64,000 bases of DNA from Gnetum montanum (lineage: Eukaryota; Streptophyta; Gnetopsida; Gnetales; Gnetaceae): NCBI GenBank assembly GCA_015680685.1, contig MNCI01011492.1:1-64000 (forward strand), given 5' to 3'. The first letter of the stretch is position 1; every line of letters begins with the position of its first letter. Below the pieces are notes generated by a model. It worked only from the letters and a program-made list of their open reading frames with translations. It had not been told where the DNA came from and made no database searches. Shown one piece after another: positions 22,261 to 33,579 of this stretch. The position numbers and the translations under genes were made by a program.

Positions 22261-22357
22261 CTTATAGCCATCTTTCCAATCAAGTGGTTTAGAAAATAAA
22301 TCCCAAAAAAGACCTTTATTTCAAACCAATAGTATTTCTAAGCCCTCATAGATACCC

Positions 22358-22810
22358 ATGGCTAATGACCCTACTTCTCCCTCATCCTCTACTACATCAT
22401 TCGAGAACCCTTCAAACCAAATACCTTCCAAGGTCCATACTGTAATGTTGACCCATTCCATCACAAATATGATTAAGGTTGGCAACCTCTCTAGGACAAG
22501 ATTTGATCCTAGGAGTCCTCTAATTTATTTGCAAATCATTAGAAATAAGCCTTGCAAGGCTCTTCTAGACTTAGGTTCTAGTATGAATTTAATCTTCCAC
22601 AAAATGTATAAAGCCTAGAACCTATCTCCACTCAAGAAGAGTAACATACGTTTGGAGTTGGTACATCAATCCATCATCATTTTCTTGGGACTGATGGAGG
22701 ACATTGTAACCATAATCTATGGATGCCCTTATTTTGCTAACTTCCTAGTGATTCATTTAGATAACTATAAAGGGAACTTTCCAATCATCATGGAAAGTGC
22801 TTCGTTGAGC
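22358..22810 (+). pseudogene. E2 protease and linker (decayed)
   Basis: Aspartic protease that would cut the polyprotein. An open frame (22358-22618) ends with the active-site segment KALLDLGSSMNLI, where Athila-type enzymes have D-L-G-S/A. After a stop, LELVHQSIIIFLGLMEDIVT and FANFLVIHLDNYKGNFPIIM continue the same domain (22652-22800), as in E3. At about 22800 the frame jumps into RT (YYYSFLDHYSGYNQI), so the segment carrying the YAFL...PVII linker and the RT N-terminus, still present in E3, has been lost. Confidence 0.82.
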
Positions 22811-22824
22811 ACAATAGATGGGAA

Positions 22825-23440
22825 TTACTACTATAGCTTTCTAGATCATTATAGTGGCTATAACCAAATATAGATTGCACCTAATAATCAGACCAAAATA
22901 ATCTTCACGAGTTCCTAGAGGACTTTCACATATAGAAATATGCCTTTTGGCTTGTGCAATACCCCTACCACATTCCAAAACCTTGTCATGAGCATCTTCC
23001 AACAGTAAATCAGTAACAGGATGAAAGTATTCATGGATAACTTCTCCACCTATGGGGCTACATTTGAGCAGGCCATGGACCATCTTGAGCAAGTGTTGAA
23101 AAGGTGTGTAATGACAAACCTTAGGCTCAACTTGCCAAAATGCCAATTGATTATCCAGAAGGCATTGTATTGGGGTATAGAATATCAAAAAAAGGGGATT
23201 GATGTGGACCCTAAAAAATAAGGATCATAAAAGGAATTACCAAATAGTTGGAAACTGTCAAAGATGTGAGGTCATTCCTTGGACACATTAGCTATTACCA
23301 AAAATTCATTGAGAATTCATCTAAGATTGCTAAACCATTGGTGTATCTAACAATGAAGGATGGTTTGTTTTTCTAAACTAAGAAATGTGAATATGCATTA
23401 TAGCAACCCAAAGATAAGCTTGTGGAAACTCCAATTCTAT
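22825..23440 (+). pseudogene. E2 reverse transcriptase (partial, decayed)
   Basis: Begins within the RT fingers-palm at YYYSFLDHYSGYNQI (22829-22873); then MPFGLCNTPTTFQNLVMSIF (22940-23000) and KVFMDNFSTYGATFEQAMDH (23022-23080), followed by RLNLPKCQLIIQK and KKGIDVDPKK. The catalytic FMDD is FMDN here, removing one of the two metal-binding aspartates. The thumb ([18 protein letters not shown]) is at 23271-23325 in another frame. The RT N-terminus is deleted. Confidence 0.88.
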
Positions 23441-23850
23441 GAGCACTTAATTGATCTAGGCCCTTTTACATCATGATTGATGCATCAAATTATGCCTTGG
23501 AAGCCAAGCTCACATAGTTGGACAATCAAAAATATCCTTACTATATCCACTATACGAGCAGAAGCATTGTGGATGCACAATTGAACTACATCATAACAAA
23601 AAAAGGATTGATGGAAATGGTGTTCACCTTGGAGAAATTTAGGCACTGTGTGCTTGGGTATAAGGTGTTCATGCACACATATCAAAGTGAAATCTAGTTC
23701 CTAATGAACAAACCAACGGTAAGGCCCCATGTCATATGATCATTGGTGATCCTATATGAATTCAATCTCATGATGGTAGATTGAAAGGGAACCGAGAATG
23801 TGATTGCTGATCACTTGTCTTAGTTCCAATGGGACAACAAAGAGGAGGAG
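23441..23850 (+). pseudogene. E2 RNase H (decayed)
   Basis: Readable as YIMIDASNYALEAKLT (23468-23515), YPYYIHYTSRSIVDAQLNYI, KKGLMEMVFTLEKFRHCVLG (the catalytic Glu of KKEL is now Gly), VFMHTYQSEI (Asp of HTDHSAI now Tyr) and MMVD-stop-KGTENVIADHLS (23772-23820). At least two catalytic residues are gone. Confidence 0.85.
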
Positions 23851-24990
23851 ATCCCATGGTTATATCAATTTCCTAATGAATTTCTCTTTGTTGGGTCTAT
23901 AACTAAACAAATGTCCACTAAACCCAATTGGCGCAATCATATTCTCACCTATCTTCTAACTCAAGAGATGCCACAGGAGTGGGACTATACAAAGAAATAA
24001 TAGTTTTCACACCAAATGAAACACTTCATGGAAATCAATGGATACCTTTACAAGATGTGCACTGATGGCTTGGTTTTTTGGTGTGTACCTAATGCTAATC
24101 AACTACATGTGCTTCAAGATGCTCACAAGGGTCCTTGTGGGAACCACTATGCTAGGAGGCACATAGCTATTAAGATCCTCATGTAGGAAATTATTGACTA
24201 AAACTTTTCAAGGATTCTCACCACTTCATCCACTCTTGCGAACACTACCAACATGATGGTGGAATGATCACTCATGTGGAGGAACCTCAATAGTGGATCC
24301 AACCACTAGAGCCCTTTGACATCTATGGATTCCATCATACCCATGTTGAATGAAAAGGCATACATCATAATTACTATTGACTATTATATAAAATGGGTAG
24401 AAGGTACAACCATCACCAATTTCACATCTTTCATCGCTACTTGATTTGTACAACAACATATTTTAAACAGGTTTGAGATGCCACATGCACTTATTTCTAA
24501 TAATGATACTCATTTTATAGGCACTACTTTTTGGAATCTTATGCAATGCTTAGGGGTTTAACATAAAATAACAAAATCCTACCACCCCTAAGCCAATGTT
24601 CTAGCTAAAATTATGAATAGGAAAATAATTAAAGTACTAAAAAGAACTATTAGTAAATATAAGAGGGATTGGAACATGAAACTCAATGATGCCATTTGGG
24701 CCTACTACTCCACTTGGAAACTTCTTATTGATTACTCTCCATATGAACTTGTGTATAGAAAATTGCCAACACTTTTAATTCAAGTTAAGCTATGTACACT
24801 ATCAACAACTTGTGACCTTGACTTTGATCTAAGTCTAACAGAAAAAGAAAGTTTGATGAACCTCAACTTGCTAGATGATAACTAATTAGTAGCCCTATGA
24901 TTTAACAAGTTGTACAAGGCATTCAACAAGCAATGCCATGATATTAGGATATGGAAAGTAAAATTTCAACTAGGAGATAGGATCCTCTAG
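23851..24990 (+). pseudogene. E2 integrase (decayed, C-terminus cut)
   Basis: A linker (HFMEINGYLYKMCTDGLVFW) leads to the zinc zone (LHVLQDAHKGPCGNHYARRH, 24100-24165) and the core: IITIDYYIKW (24368-24398, first Asp kept), ALISNNDTHFIGTTF (24486-24533), KIMNRKIIKVLKRTISKYKR (24606-24665) and an open stretch to DLDFDLSLTEKESLMNLN (24613-24885). The C-terminal domain starts KVKFQLGDRIL and stops at about 24990, where unrelated spacer begins with the duplicated 'agacatttttgc'. The usual GPYIIYE segment is absent, so the 3' end of pol was deleted. Confidence 0.88.
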
Positions 24991-25890
24991 ACATTTTTGC
25001 TTAGACATTTTTGCATTCAAATCATTCATGCTCCATATTAATTGTATCCAATATTGTACTCCTTTTTAAATTTTTTTCCAATAATTCTCCTAATAAATCT
25101 AGTCCTCTTTGAGCATTTCTTCATGTTAATGGCCTTTCTAGGTCTCTATGGACTCCAATTTTATGCAACTATTTATTTTTCTTCAATTTTTCAAAGGAAA
25201 AATTTTATCTTTTGGCCACATCAATGGGATCTTGTTGACATAGCCCCTCATGTCGATGTGACCTCATATATGGAATCTCATTGATGCAACCATAAAAATC
25301 TATAAATATAGTGCAACACTTTGAAAATTTTTGTCATTTTATTCCAAATGATAAAGGAGTTTTTGTAGTTTTTAGAGCCCATAACTTTCACACTACTTGT
25401 TCGATTAACCTTGTTCTTCATTCCTATAGCTAATAAAGATGAGCTCTACATTGTGGGGGTTGTAAACCTTAGGTTTCTAATGAAAACATTTTTTGAAATT
25501 TTCTACTCGGCCAAGGTTTAACTAATAAAATAATATTAAAATCGCTAATTCATTAGCTTTAAACCTTCCCAATGAACTCTGGTAGTCATTTTATTAATAA
25601 TAATATTATTATTATGTTAAAATAATTATTCCTCTATGATCACAACTTAGCCAATTGTAACTAACCCAAAGAGATAAGGTACCAAAGTGCTTCAAAGTTA
25701 CACACCAAATGCTAATCCTTGATCATGTTTTGATTATAGATGTCACCAAGACCTAAGCACCCATAGGAAGTAGGACCATCCTAATCAAGGAGCAAGTGGG
25801 CTAAAACTAGAAGAGGCTAGGAAGGAAAGCTATCCCAAGAACAAGCAACCAAGACACATGCAATCAGACCTCTTCGAGAAAACCCCAGAC
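24991..25890 (+). other. E2 post-pol spacer (shortened)
   Basis: AT-rich spacer, roughly half the length of the E1 spacer. Positions 25360-25560 (ggagtttttgtagtttttagagcccataac...) match E1 at 9508-9700, so the 3' half is retained. The first half, including the conserved frame seen in E1 and E3, is missing. The open frame at 25042-25284 has no match that I recognise. Confidence 0.65.
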
Positions 25891-26832
25891 TAGAATTTAT
25901 TCATTAGATTCTAAAGGCTAAAATAGAGCAATCCCACCAAGATGAGACACCTAGATCAAGACTAAACCTTAAGGTCACTCTAACAGAGGCCTACTTAAGG
26001 TTAATATGGTCTAGGTAGATTTAAAAGGTGGTTCTCCTTGAACTCAACTTTGGATATTTCCTAGACTTTTTCCCAGAAGAAGTCAAAGCTCAAATTCAAA
26101 CTTCTTCCATGTAGCCAATTTTCACTTCCAATGAGGAATGATACATGGGAGAAAAATATCTCTTTTAGAATAATAAGAAGGGTGATGCCACCATGAAGAT
26201 CAAGGATATTTCTGTGTCCTACTCAATGAAGGCCATTTCTGAGATCCTTGGGTTGTTGAAAACTAGGGTAACCTTGGTAAAAGTATCAACATAAGTGGAC
26301 CTAGAGATTAAAAAGGAATGGATCCCATGATGCTATGGAGTTGACCATAATGAGTACGATATACTCACAACAATAAAGCATGCATACTTCAAGATGGCAG
26401 CCTACCACCTCAATCGGATGATAAGGCCCAACAAGATGACATCCTTCTCTACCCATGCATGCACCGCTCTAAGCGTAAACGTTTCTATCAACATTCCACA
26501 ACTAATCTATCTAGAGATAAAGAATAGGTTTAAAGAAAATACATGTGGAAGGAAGGAATTCCCCTTTCCATGCCTCATCTAAAAATTATGCAAAAGGGGA
26601 GGAATCACTAGCTACACCAATGACAACATCAGACATGCTTCTACTACCTCTTGGACAAACATGATGAAGGATAAAGTGCCTACTAAGGTGTTGGAAGAGG
26701 AGTAGCTACCACCATCACGCACTCATGAACAATCAATGCTAGAGTCCTGCATTTCCATTGATCACATGCATGAACTCTATGAGCAACTCCTATAGCAGTA
26801 GCAAGTAGAACCGAGTGGTGCTGAAACCTCTA
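25890..26832 (+). pseudogene. E2 post-pol ORF, part 1 (interrupted)
   Basis: N-terminal and core parts of the same extra protein as in E1. Conserved segments: EWIPxCYGVDHNEYDILT (26317-26375), an open frame 26394-26582 with INIPQLIYLEIKNRFKENTC (26490-26550) and RKEFPFPCLI, then KRGGITSYTND (26594-26628). The frame is interrupted at 26832 by a nested copia-like element and resumes at 29971. The open stretch lacks the usual stops, making this one of the better-preserved copies of the core. Confidence 0.75.
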
Positions 26833-27865
26833 TGGACCTTTTGGTATGTCAAAACATTAAGGAAAATGGACAAAAAGGATGTTTTTGTGGTTGTGTGGTT
26901 GTTGTGTTTGTAGGACAAGAACTTGGATTGAGACAAGAAGGCTTGCGAAAGCTCAAAAACATGGACAAGGTACGAAGAATTCAAGTGCAAAGAAAGACAT
27001 CTCTAGGAAAGAGTAGATGTCTTATTAAAATTGAAGGAAGCACACAAGAAGACATCTCTACAAAATAGCAAATGTCTTTCTAGGTATGAAGACATCTTTC
27101 CTCAAATAAATATTTCTTTCCAGAATGAAGTTCAGTTATAGAAAGACATCTTTCACAAGAAGAATATGTCTTCCTAGAATGGAGGCCAAATGTAGAAAGA
27201 CATCTTAGCTACAAAGAAGATGTCTTTAATGACCATTATAAGTCCCTAGATGAATTTGAAAACATGGTGGCTATAAGATGACTTCATTCTCATTGGAAAA
27301 TGTGCAAGCATTAAGTACTATCCATTATAATCATTGTTGCTCCTTATTATACAATCTTTTCTCTATTGTAATTTATCTATGTGAGCTGTACCTCAAGTAC
27401 AAGGATTAGCAAATTCAATTGCATTCATCCCTTGTAATTGTTCTTCTCTTTTGTTGCCTTGTGAGGTTGATGTGCTTCTTGTGGAAAGGCATCTTTCTTG
27501 AGCTTATTCAGATCCTATGGGATTGAGTGTTGGTATAGAATCACAACACTCTAGAGTGGAGCTCAAGTCCTAAAGGTTTTGGTATCATGGAAATTACATT
27601 CTAACCTCGTCAAGACCTTGTAGGGTTGAGCAGATTCATAAAATTGAATCACTCCTAAGCAAATCTTAGAGCTTGTATAGGATGTGATACCCTCCAAACC
27701 ACATTTAAGAGCAACAAAGTTCATAGGTGTGCTTGTGAACTACCCTCCAAGTGTTGACTACCCAAGTTGGGAAACCATGTTAAAGTTTGTATGTGCTTTA
27801 TCTCAAAGAATTTTAATTTGAAAAACTTATTCATCACTGCCCCCATCTAAGTTCAGCAATCCACA
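26833..27865 (+). repeat. Nested element 5' LTR
   Basis: Begins TGGACC and ends ATCCACA. It contains repeated 'gaaagacatct' / 'agatgtctt' motifs at 26993-27225, which pair as short inverted repeats and occur also in the 3' copy. A (c/t)tataat promoter-like stretch is not obvious. Confidence 0.85.
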
Positions 27866-27867
27866 AG

Positions 27868-27880
27868 TGTTATCAAAGCC
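27868..27880 (+). other. Nested element primer-binding site (iMet type)
   Basis: TGTTATCAAAGCC lies two bases after the LTR end and resembles the canonical copia site TGGTATCAGAGCC complementary to initiator tRNA-Met (11 of 13). Confidence 0.75.
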
Positions 27881-27914
27881 TAGTACCATTACACTCTTCA
27901 TCAATCTCAAAGAA

Positions 27915-28650
27915 TGAATAATGGAGGGGACATTTTATACAAAGCCAACCATGATCGATGGATTTGACTTTACCTACTAGAAAGCTAGAATACAAGGATT
28001 CTTTGAATCCATGGAATTTGATGTTTGGGAGTCAATTCTTGAATGTTACACTTTGTCTATCGATAGCTCAACCTACATCATTAAGCCTCACAATATATGG
28101 AGTCTAACTTAGAGGCTAATACACCATTGGCCCATGTCCCATAGGGAGCATCATGATCCTACACTACTTGTTCACTCAATACGTCCATCAACTAATGCTC
28201 CCAACTCTTTTGAGCAATGTGCTATGGAAAGTATCTTTAAAATGACATCCTAATGGGATCCATATCAACAGCCTCTAATTTCATCAAATCCTTTAACTTC
28301 ATCTTGATTTCAAGTAAAGCTTCATCTAAGGTGGACTCTTGTTCAGAAAGTTGAGTCCTCTAATGAGGATACACATAAATCGAGTCATCCTAGCACTAGT
28401 AGTGATGATGATAATGAGGAGATTTATCATCTATCTAGAGTAGAAGAGGAATCCAAGTCTAACATGCAATTGAGGCTAGTGATTGAGACCTTAGATGGTT
28501 TTTTTCTCTCTCCTTTCATTGAGGAGATATTTTTGTTTCTCACATATGTGATTTTGGGACTTTGCACATATGTGACTAATGTGATGTGATAATTGGGAAT
28601 AGTTGTGATGTGATATATGGATAGTATAGTTTTCAGATGATTATGGATAG
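27915..28650 (+). pseudogene. Nested element gag fragment
   Basis: A frame reads GTFYTKPTMIDGFDFTY-stop-KARI and GFFESMEFDVWESIL, the classic copia gag opening (PPMFDG.NY.YWKARM..FI.S.D...W). It continues with LTYVTNV-like low-quality sequence and an acidic SSDDDNEEIYHL stretch near 28400. No zinc knuckle, protease, integrase or RT follows before the polypurine tract, so the internal region has a large deletion. Confidence 0.65.
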
Positions 28651-28829
28651 ATGATATTTTTCCTCTTTTTTCTCTATGTGGTATACGTTTGCTTTTTACT
28701 TTTCCATTTACATCATTTCATGTACTATCGAACCTCAATGCTTATCCTTAGCCCTGGCTACCATAGAAACTTATGTCTTATTATATTTTTTAGTGCTTTA
28801 CTTATGTGCTTATCCTTTTACTACTATTC

Positions 28830-28923
28830 AAAAAGGGGGAAAGTATAATTATGGATATATTTGGATATTTGTGTGTCTATTAACCCATTTCTTAATTTTT
28901 GAACATCACCAAAAAGGAGGAGA
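28830..28923 (+). other. Two polypurine tracts of the nested element
   Basis: aaaaagggggaaag at 28830-28843 and aaaaaggaggaga at 28911-28923, the second ending just before the 3' LTR. Paired purine tracts at this place are typical of Sire/Maximus-type copia elements, as I recall; that lineage is an inference. Confidence 0.6.
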
Positions 28924-28926
28924 TTG

Positions 28927-29970
28927 TGAACATTTGGTATGTCAAAACATTAAGGAAAATAGAGAATAAGGATGTTTCTGTGGTTGTGTGGTTGTTATGT
29001 TTAAATTATAACAACTTGGATTAAAACATAAAGGCTTGTGAAAGCTCAAGAACATGGACAATGAACAAAGAATTCAAGTGCAAAGAAAGACATCTCCGAG
29101 AAACAGTACACATGCTAGTAGAATTGAAGGGATCACAAGAGAAGACATCTCTACAAAATAGTAGACATCTTTCTAGGTAGAAAGGCCTCTTTCTAGAATA
29201 AAGGCCAATTATAGAAAGAGGTATTTCACTAAAAGAAGGTGTGTTCCCAAAGTGGAGGCTACATGCAGAAAGATGTCTTAGTCATGAAGAAGACATCTTT
29301 AATGATTGCTAGTTAACTATTGCATGAGTTCAAAGATGAATTTGGAAACATAGTGGCTACGAAAAGACTTTATTCTCATTGGGAAATGTGCAAGCATTGT
29401 GTACTATCCATTGTAATCATTTTACAATCATTGTAATCATTATTGCTTCTCATTATACAATCTTTTGTTTGTTATAATCAATCTATGTGAGATATACCTC
29501 AAGTACAAGGATCAACAAATTTAGTTGCATTCATCCCTTGTAATTATTCTTCTCTTTTGTTTCCCTACAAGGTCAATGTACTTCTTGCACAAAGGAATCT
29601 TACTTAAGCTTGTTAATATCATATAGGATTGAGTGTTGGTGTAGCACCACAACATTCTGGTGCAAAGCTCAAGTTGTAAAGGTTGTGGAATCCTAAACAT
29701 CACATTTTACACTCATCAAGATCTTGTGGGATTGAGTGGATTCCTAGTGTCGAATCACTCCTAAGTAAATCTTAGAACTTATACAAGCTGTTGTACCCTT
29801 CAAACGACATTTGAGAGCAACAAAGTCCAAAGGTATGCTTATGAACTACCCTCTAAGTGTGGACTACCCAAGTTGGGGAACTACATTAAAGTTGGTGTGT
29901 GCTTTGTCTTAAAGAATTTTAATTTGAGGAACTTATTCATCCTTCCCCCTTCTAAGTTTAATGATCCACA
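28927..29970 (+). repeat. Nested element 3' LTR
   Basis: Begins TGAACATTTGG and ends GATCCACA. It aligns throughout with 26833-27865, with moderate divergence, small indels and a duplicated 'attgtaatcatt' near 29410-29440. The divergence indicates that this nested insertion is itself old. Confidence 0.85.
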
Positions 29971-31725
29971 TCCTATGTCTATAGGCTAGTGTTGATTCAT
30001 CTCAATGAGATCGCATGATCAATCAGCAAGATGGATGTTTGATGCTAATGTTTTTTGCTCAAAAAATGTAAGTTCCCACAAGATCAAATCCTAGCACCTG
30101 AGAGGTAATGGTGTTCCTCTTTCAATAGCAACAATTCCAAGAAATTTCTAAAAATGTTGCTACCTTTTTAGTGTGCTTGAAGGAGGGTGAGGGGGCAACT
30201 ATTCTAATGATGTAGTACCAAGGGTAGGAAATGGTAAAAGAGGTGATCGTTAATAGAGTGAATAATGCACTCAGTGCCCCTATGGTATCTATACCAAATG
30301 TTGCTACATTCAAAGATATGTAGGTGTCCGCAAGAGCAGGAAGTGAAAAATTTAGTGTAGTCAATTGATAGGAACTGAGCAACCATTCCTAGATATCTTT
30401 GATATCCTGGAAATCATTTCAACTAACTAGTCAAAGTTTCTTAATGCTAGAATCAAGGTTCTCATTACCAATGCCCAACATAAGGCAACCATAGAGGAGA
30501 ATCAGCGATTGGTTGCTAAGGTTGCAAAATTGAAAGCCTACCTTGCTGATCCCACCATACTCAGCTAGAATGTAGCATGAGATGAAGCTTTTCAAAAGCT
30601 TAAAGAAAAACTTCAGAAGGCTAAGTACATAAAGGAGTCAACAGTCTTGGATCAATCCTTAGCAAATGCCACTACATACAACATTCAAAAGGACTTGTCA
30701 AAGGTACACTAGGAGAATGTCAAGCTAACATAAGAGAACCATCACCTGTGAAATGTCAAGATGCAAAAGGATCAAATGGAAAAATTCATCCAGAAATAGT
30801 AGGAGCATCTTACCAAGGTGAACACTGAATTGAGAAGGTTGATTGTAGAAAATTGAAATCTCTTGATGGAGGAGGTGTGTGTCCTTATCAAAAGTCTATA
30901 ATTGAAATAATCACCTTGAAAAATAAGACCCTCAAATTCAAAAGGATAAAGAATCATTACAAGAACTAGGTTGGATTTCAAAAAGAGATAAATGAAAAAC
31001 ATTTTCAACTAGTAAAGTTGAAGGTGAATGAGGTCCTCTAGTAGCTCCAACAAGGAGGTGATGTCTGGAAACCCACCTTTGATGGACTAAATAAGTACAA
31101 AAAAGTTGAAATCTACCTCAAGGAGCTACAAATCGAGGAGATGATGTAGTACATGAAGCTTGCCAACCTTCATTACTTAAACATGGTAATCCTAACTACT
31201 AGAAAGTCAATGTCAAAATTGGGAAAATAAGTGGACAACTCATAACTTATATACAAGGCCTAGTTTAAGTACCACAAAGAAATAAAATAGAAGCTACTAA
31301 CATCGAATGATAAACTTGAGGTTCTCAAGGAAAATTTTGCTAATTAGAGATTAATAACAGAGAACCTAGACAAAAGAATGAATGACTACTAGAAGCTATG
31401 AAATGCAGTTAAGGTGTTCAACATTGAATGTAAGCAACTTGCTACCTAGTTTGTTAATGTCAAGGATCTATTCCCTACAATGCTTTATCCTTCGGATGTT
31501 CCCATACTAGTCCACATTGGTAATGCTACATGGACAATGTATGATCCTGGGAGTAAGGAGGAGAAGATGAAAGCATTGTTGGATGCTTTTCATCTTTTGC
31601 CAATAGTCACAACTATAGCCAAACAACCACAACCATAGCCTCAACTATAATAGCCACATGCACTAGAGATAAAAGAAGGTCCTTCATATCCTTAGAAACC
31701 TCTACCACCTGAAAGTATTTGATTT
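29971..31725 (+). pseudogene. E2 post-pol ORF, part 2 (coiled-coil half)
   Basis: Continuation of the E2 extra protein after the nested insertion. The segment 30220-30400 matches E1 at 11120-11310 and E3 at about 35060-35240. A long Lys/Glu/Leu-rich probable coiled coil follows (30430-31480, for example LKEKLQKAKYIKEST, KLANLHYLNMVILTTRKSMS and KRMNDYxKL), ending in a proline-rich tail near 31600-31720 (KPLPPES then stop). Stops are frequent. Confidence 0.7.
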
Positions 31726-31965
31726 TCTTTTCATTTTCAAGCCACCAAAGCATTTGTGCTATTAATTGTTGTCATGGTGTCTAATTTTTTTGTCATGAAC
31801 ACCAAATTTTGTAATGATTGTAAATCCATACAGTTGGGCACTTAGTTTTTTTTTTGTGTCAATTAGTTAGTTAATAATCCCATACCTTCCCAAAATTTTG
31901 TAAAGAAACTTCTTCCTTCTTTTGTGTACTCGAGGATGAGTTTTCATTCAATCGTCAATGAATGT
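31726..31965 (+). other. E2 3' untranslated region
   Basis: AT-rich stretch with 'tactcgaggatgagttttcattcaatcgt' near 31928, the block that precedes the polypurine tract in other copies (compare 58268-58292). The purine tract itself is degraded here (gtcaatgaatgt). Confidence 0.6.
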
Positions 31966-32797
31966 TGAGGCAACCTTCTCAAGGTGCATCATGGGATGTC
32001 ATTGATGTGATTCCATCAACAGAGTCATGTCACTGTATAGTTTGATGCATTGACATGACACTCTCAACATTGTGTCTTGTCTTGCCTATTAATACATGCT
32101 CACCAACTACATTTATCGCATCCATTATTTAGTACCCTAGCAAAGCTCTTACATTTTGTTCATTTAAAAGTTAGAATATTGTTTAAGTGCCTGTAATAGG
32201 AGTGAGAAGTGTATGGATTTTTATTTGAGCACTGACGTACCTAAGCATCTCAATGGAAATAGTAATAAAGATGAGCCTTCTTCATAAACCTTACAACACT
32301 TGGAATTAGTTTATTATTTACTTATTATTTGAGTAATTTAATTTAATTCATTTTATTAATTAATTAATACACATAAGTACAATCATTTTGAGCATACATT
32401 AACGTTTGGTAATCCCAAAAGTTCTTAATGATTAGTAACCTAGTAATGTTGCAATGTGGTTCAGGATGTATACAGTAAATGGGAACAGATGCTTATTTTA
32501 GAACTAGTTAAGATATTAGTTAGTGATTAGATTAATTAAACACTTAATTATGCTATTTCTAGCACTTAGGTGATTTAAATAATAAATATACAATGATAAA
32601 AATCATATGCCTCAGTTACACTTAACCATAATTTCGCACTTCACAAGTGAAAATGAGAAGACAATAATCATGTTTATTAAATTCACTACTTAAACCCAGT
32701 GTACTTAGAGAGCTAAGGTCTACAAAATTTGACTAGATCACTTAGTGAGCACTAGTGATTCCTATGATTTGGCCTTGGGACTACTCGTTGCTCATCA
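31966..32797 (+). repeat. E2 3' LTR
   Basis: An 832-bp partner of 18857-19727, with the same TGAGGCA start and GCTCATCA end; there is no primer site after it. The TATA box of the 5' copy is mutated here (tattaata near 32090). Confidence 0.87.
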
Positions 32798-33154
32798 AGG
32801 TGTTATGATTTTGATTTAAAACAAATAATGCACAATTGCAAGCATAAAGTTGATGAATAAAAGATTGCAAGATAGTTGTGCTATGTGGGAAAAATAGGGT
32901 GAGTCACATAGAAGAAATAAATTTATCTACAAAAAGAAACTGTTAGTACTTAGTATGCAACTCAAGGATGAAAGAGTTACTAAAAGAATAAGAGATATGT
33001 TTATTAGCAAAATGGGTATTAGCGATGCACTTTGTGGATGTTTTATATCTTATAACTTTGTTAATGTTTTATAACTCACAATTATAAATGAATGTACTTT
33101 CTAATTTTAATACTTTAATATTATTAAATGTACATTCATTTATACCCATATTTA
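32798..33154. other. Unique spacer between E2 and E3 with a hairpin
   Basis: No homology to the adjacent LTRs. It includes a 15-bp perfect inverted repeat (33083-33097 with 33130-33144, 32-base AT-rich loop). The E3 LTR homology starts only at about 33155, so E3 is truncated here by deletion or by an insertion that I cannot otherwise identify. Confidence 0.6.
33083..33144. repeat. Inverted repeat, 15-bp arms
   Basis: tataaatgaatgtac (33083-33097) and its exact reverse complement gtacattcatttata (33130-33144). It could be a MITE end, a stem of a small RNA precursor or simply a chance AT-rich palindrome; nothing decides. Confidence 0.6.
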
Positions 33155-33579
33155 ATGAAAAAAATGAATGCATAAATACTTCATTAATCTATTCTAAGTA
33201 TTACAATGTTTGATTAAAGGGCTTATCTTTATTGTTGTACACACTAGTGTGGTTCAGGTGCAACAATGCTCGAATAAAAATCTATACAATTTCTAACTCC
33301 TATTGCAGGCACTCAAAGAAATATTCTGACTTTCAAATGGAAAAACTACAAGAGCTCTGCTACTACTATGACTTGATCTTCATAAACATGATTATGAGCT
33401 TGTATTTATAGTTTTTATTATAGGACTACATCAGTAGGGCCCCGTAGATGTAGCAAATGCTACATCGATGTGGCCTTGTTGATGGGGCAACACCATGTAA
33501 ACAGGGCCTCATCAAGGAGGATTCATTCATGAGGCTGCTTCAACAAGGCTCCATCAACATGAAACTTTGACACTCATCA
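33155..33579 (-). repeat. E3 3' LTR, truncated
   Basis: Matches 42478-42893. It starts (element sense) TGATGAGTGT at 33579, preceded by the polypurine-like gtcatggcagta (33580-33591). The distal ~520 bp of the LTR are missing. Confidence 0.82.

Larger units (their letters stand above)
26833..29970 (+). mobile_element. Nested non-autonomous copia-like LTR element
   Basis: Two LTRs (26833-27865 and 28927-29970, about 1.03-1.04 kb) enclose only about 1.06 kb of internal DNA with an initiator-Met primer site, a decayed gag start and polypurine tracts; no protease, integrase or RT is visible. It splits the post-pol ORF of E2. Flanking 5-mers ctcta (26828-26832) and tccta (29971-29975) look like a decayed target-site duplication. 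It is most simply a copia element (Sire/Maximus-like in its LTR length and polypurine tracts) that lost pol. Confidence 0.85.
18857..32797 (+). mobile_element. E2: Athila/Tat-like Ty3/gypsy element with both LTRs
   Basis: Order: 5' LTR, tRNA-Asp primer site, gag, protease, RT, RNase H, integrase, spacer, post-pol ORF, 3' LTR. Without the nested copia element (26833-29970) it would be about 10.8 kb. Stops are present in every domain, the RT active site is mutated and a stretch between protease and RT is missing, so it is not autonomous. Flanking 5-mers (tgcaa on the left, aggtg on the right) do not match cleanly, so no target-site duplication is claimed. Confidence 0.9.

Noticed and set aside
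18852-32802. Target-site duplication for E2
   Set aside because: Five-base flanks tgcaa and aggtg do not match; shifting the LTR edge gives only partial agreement.
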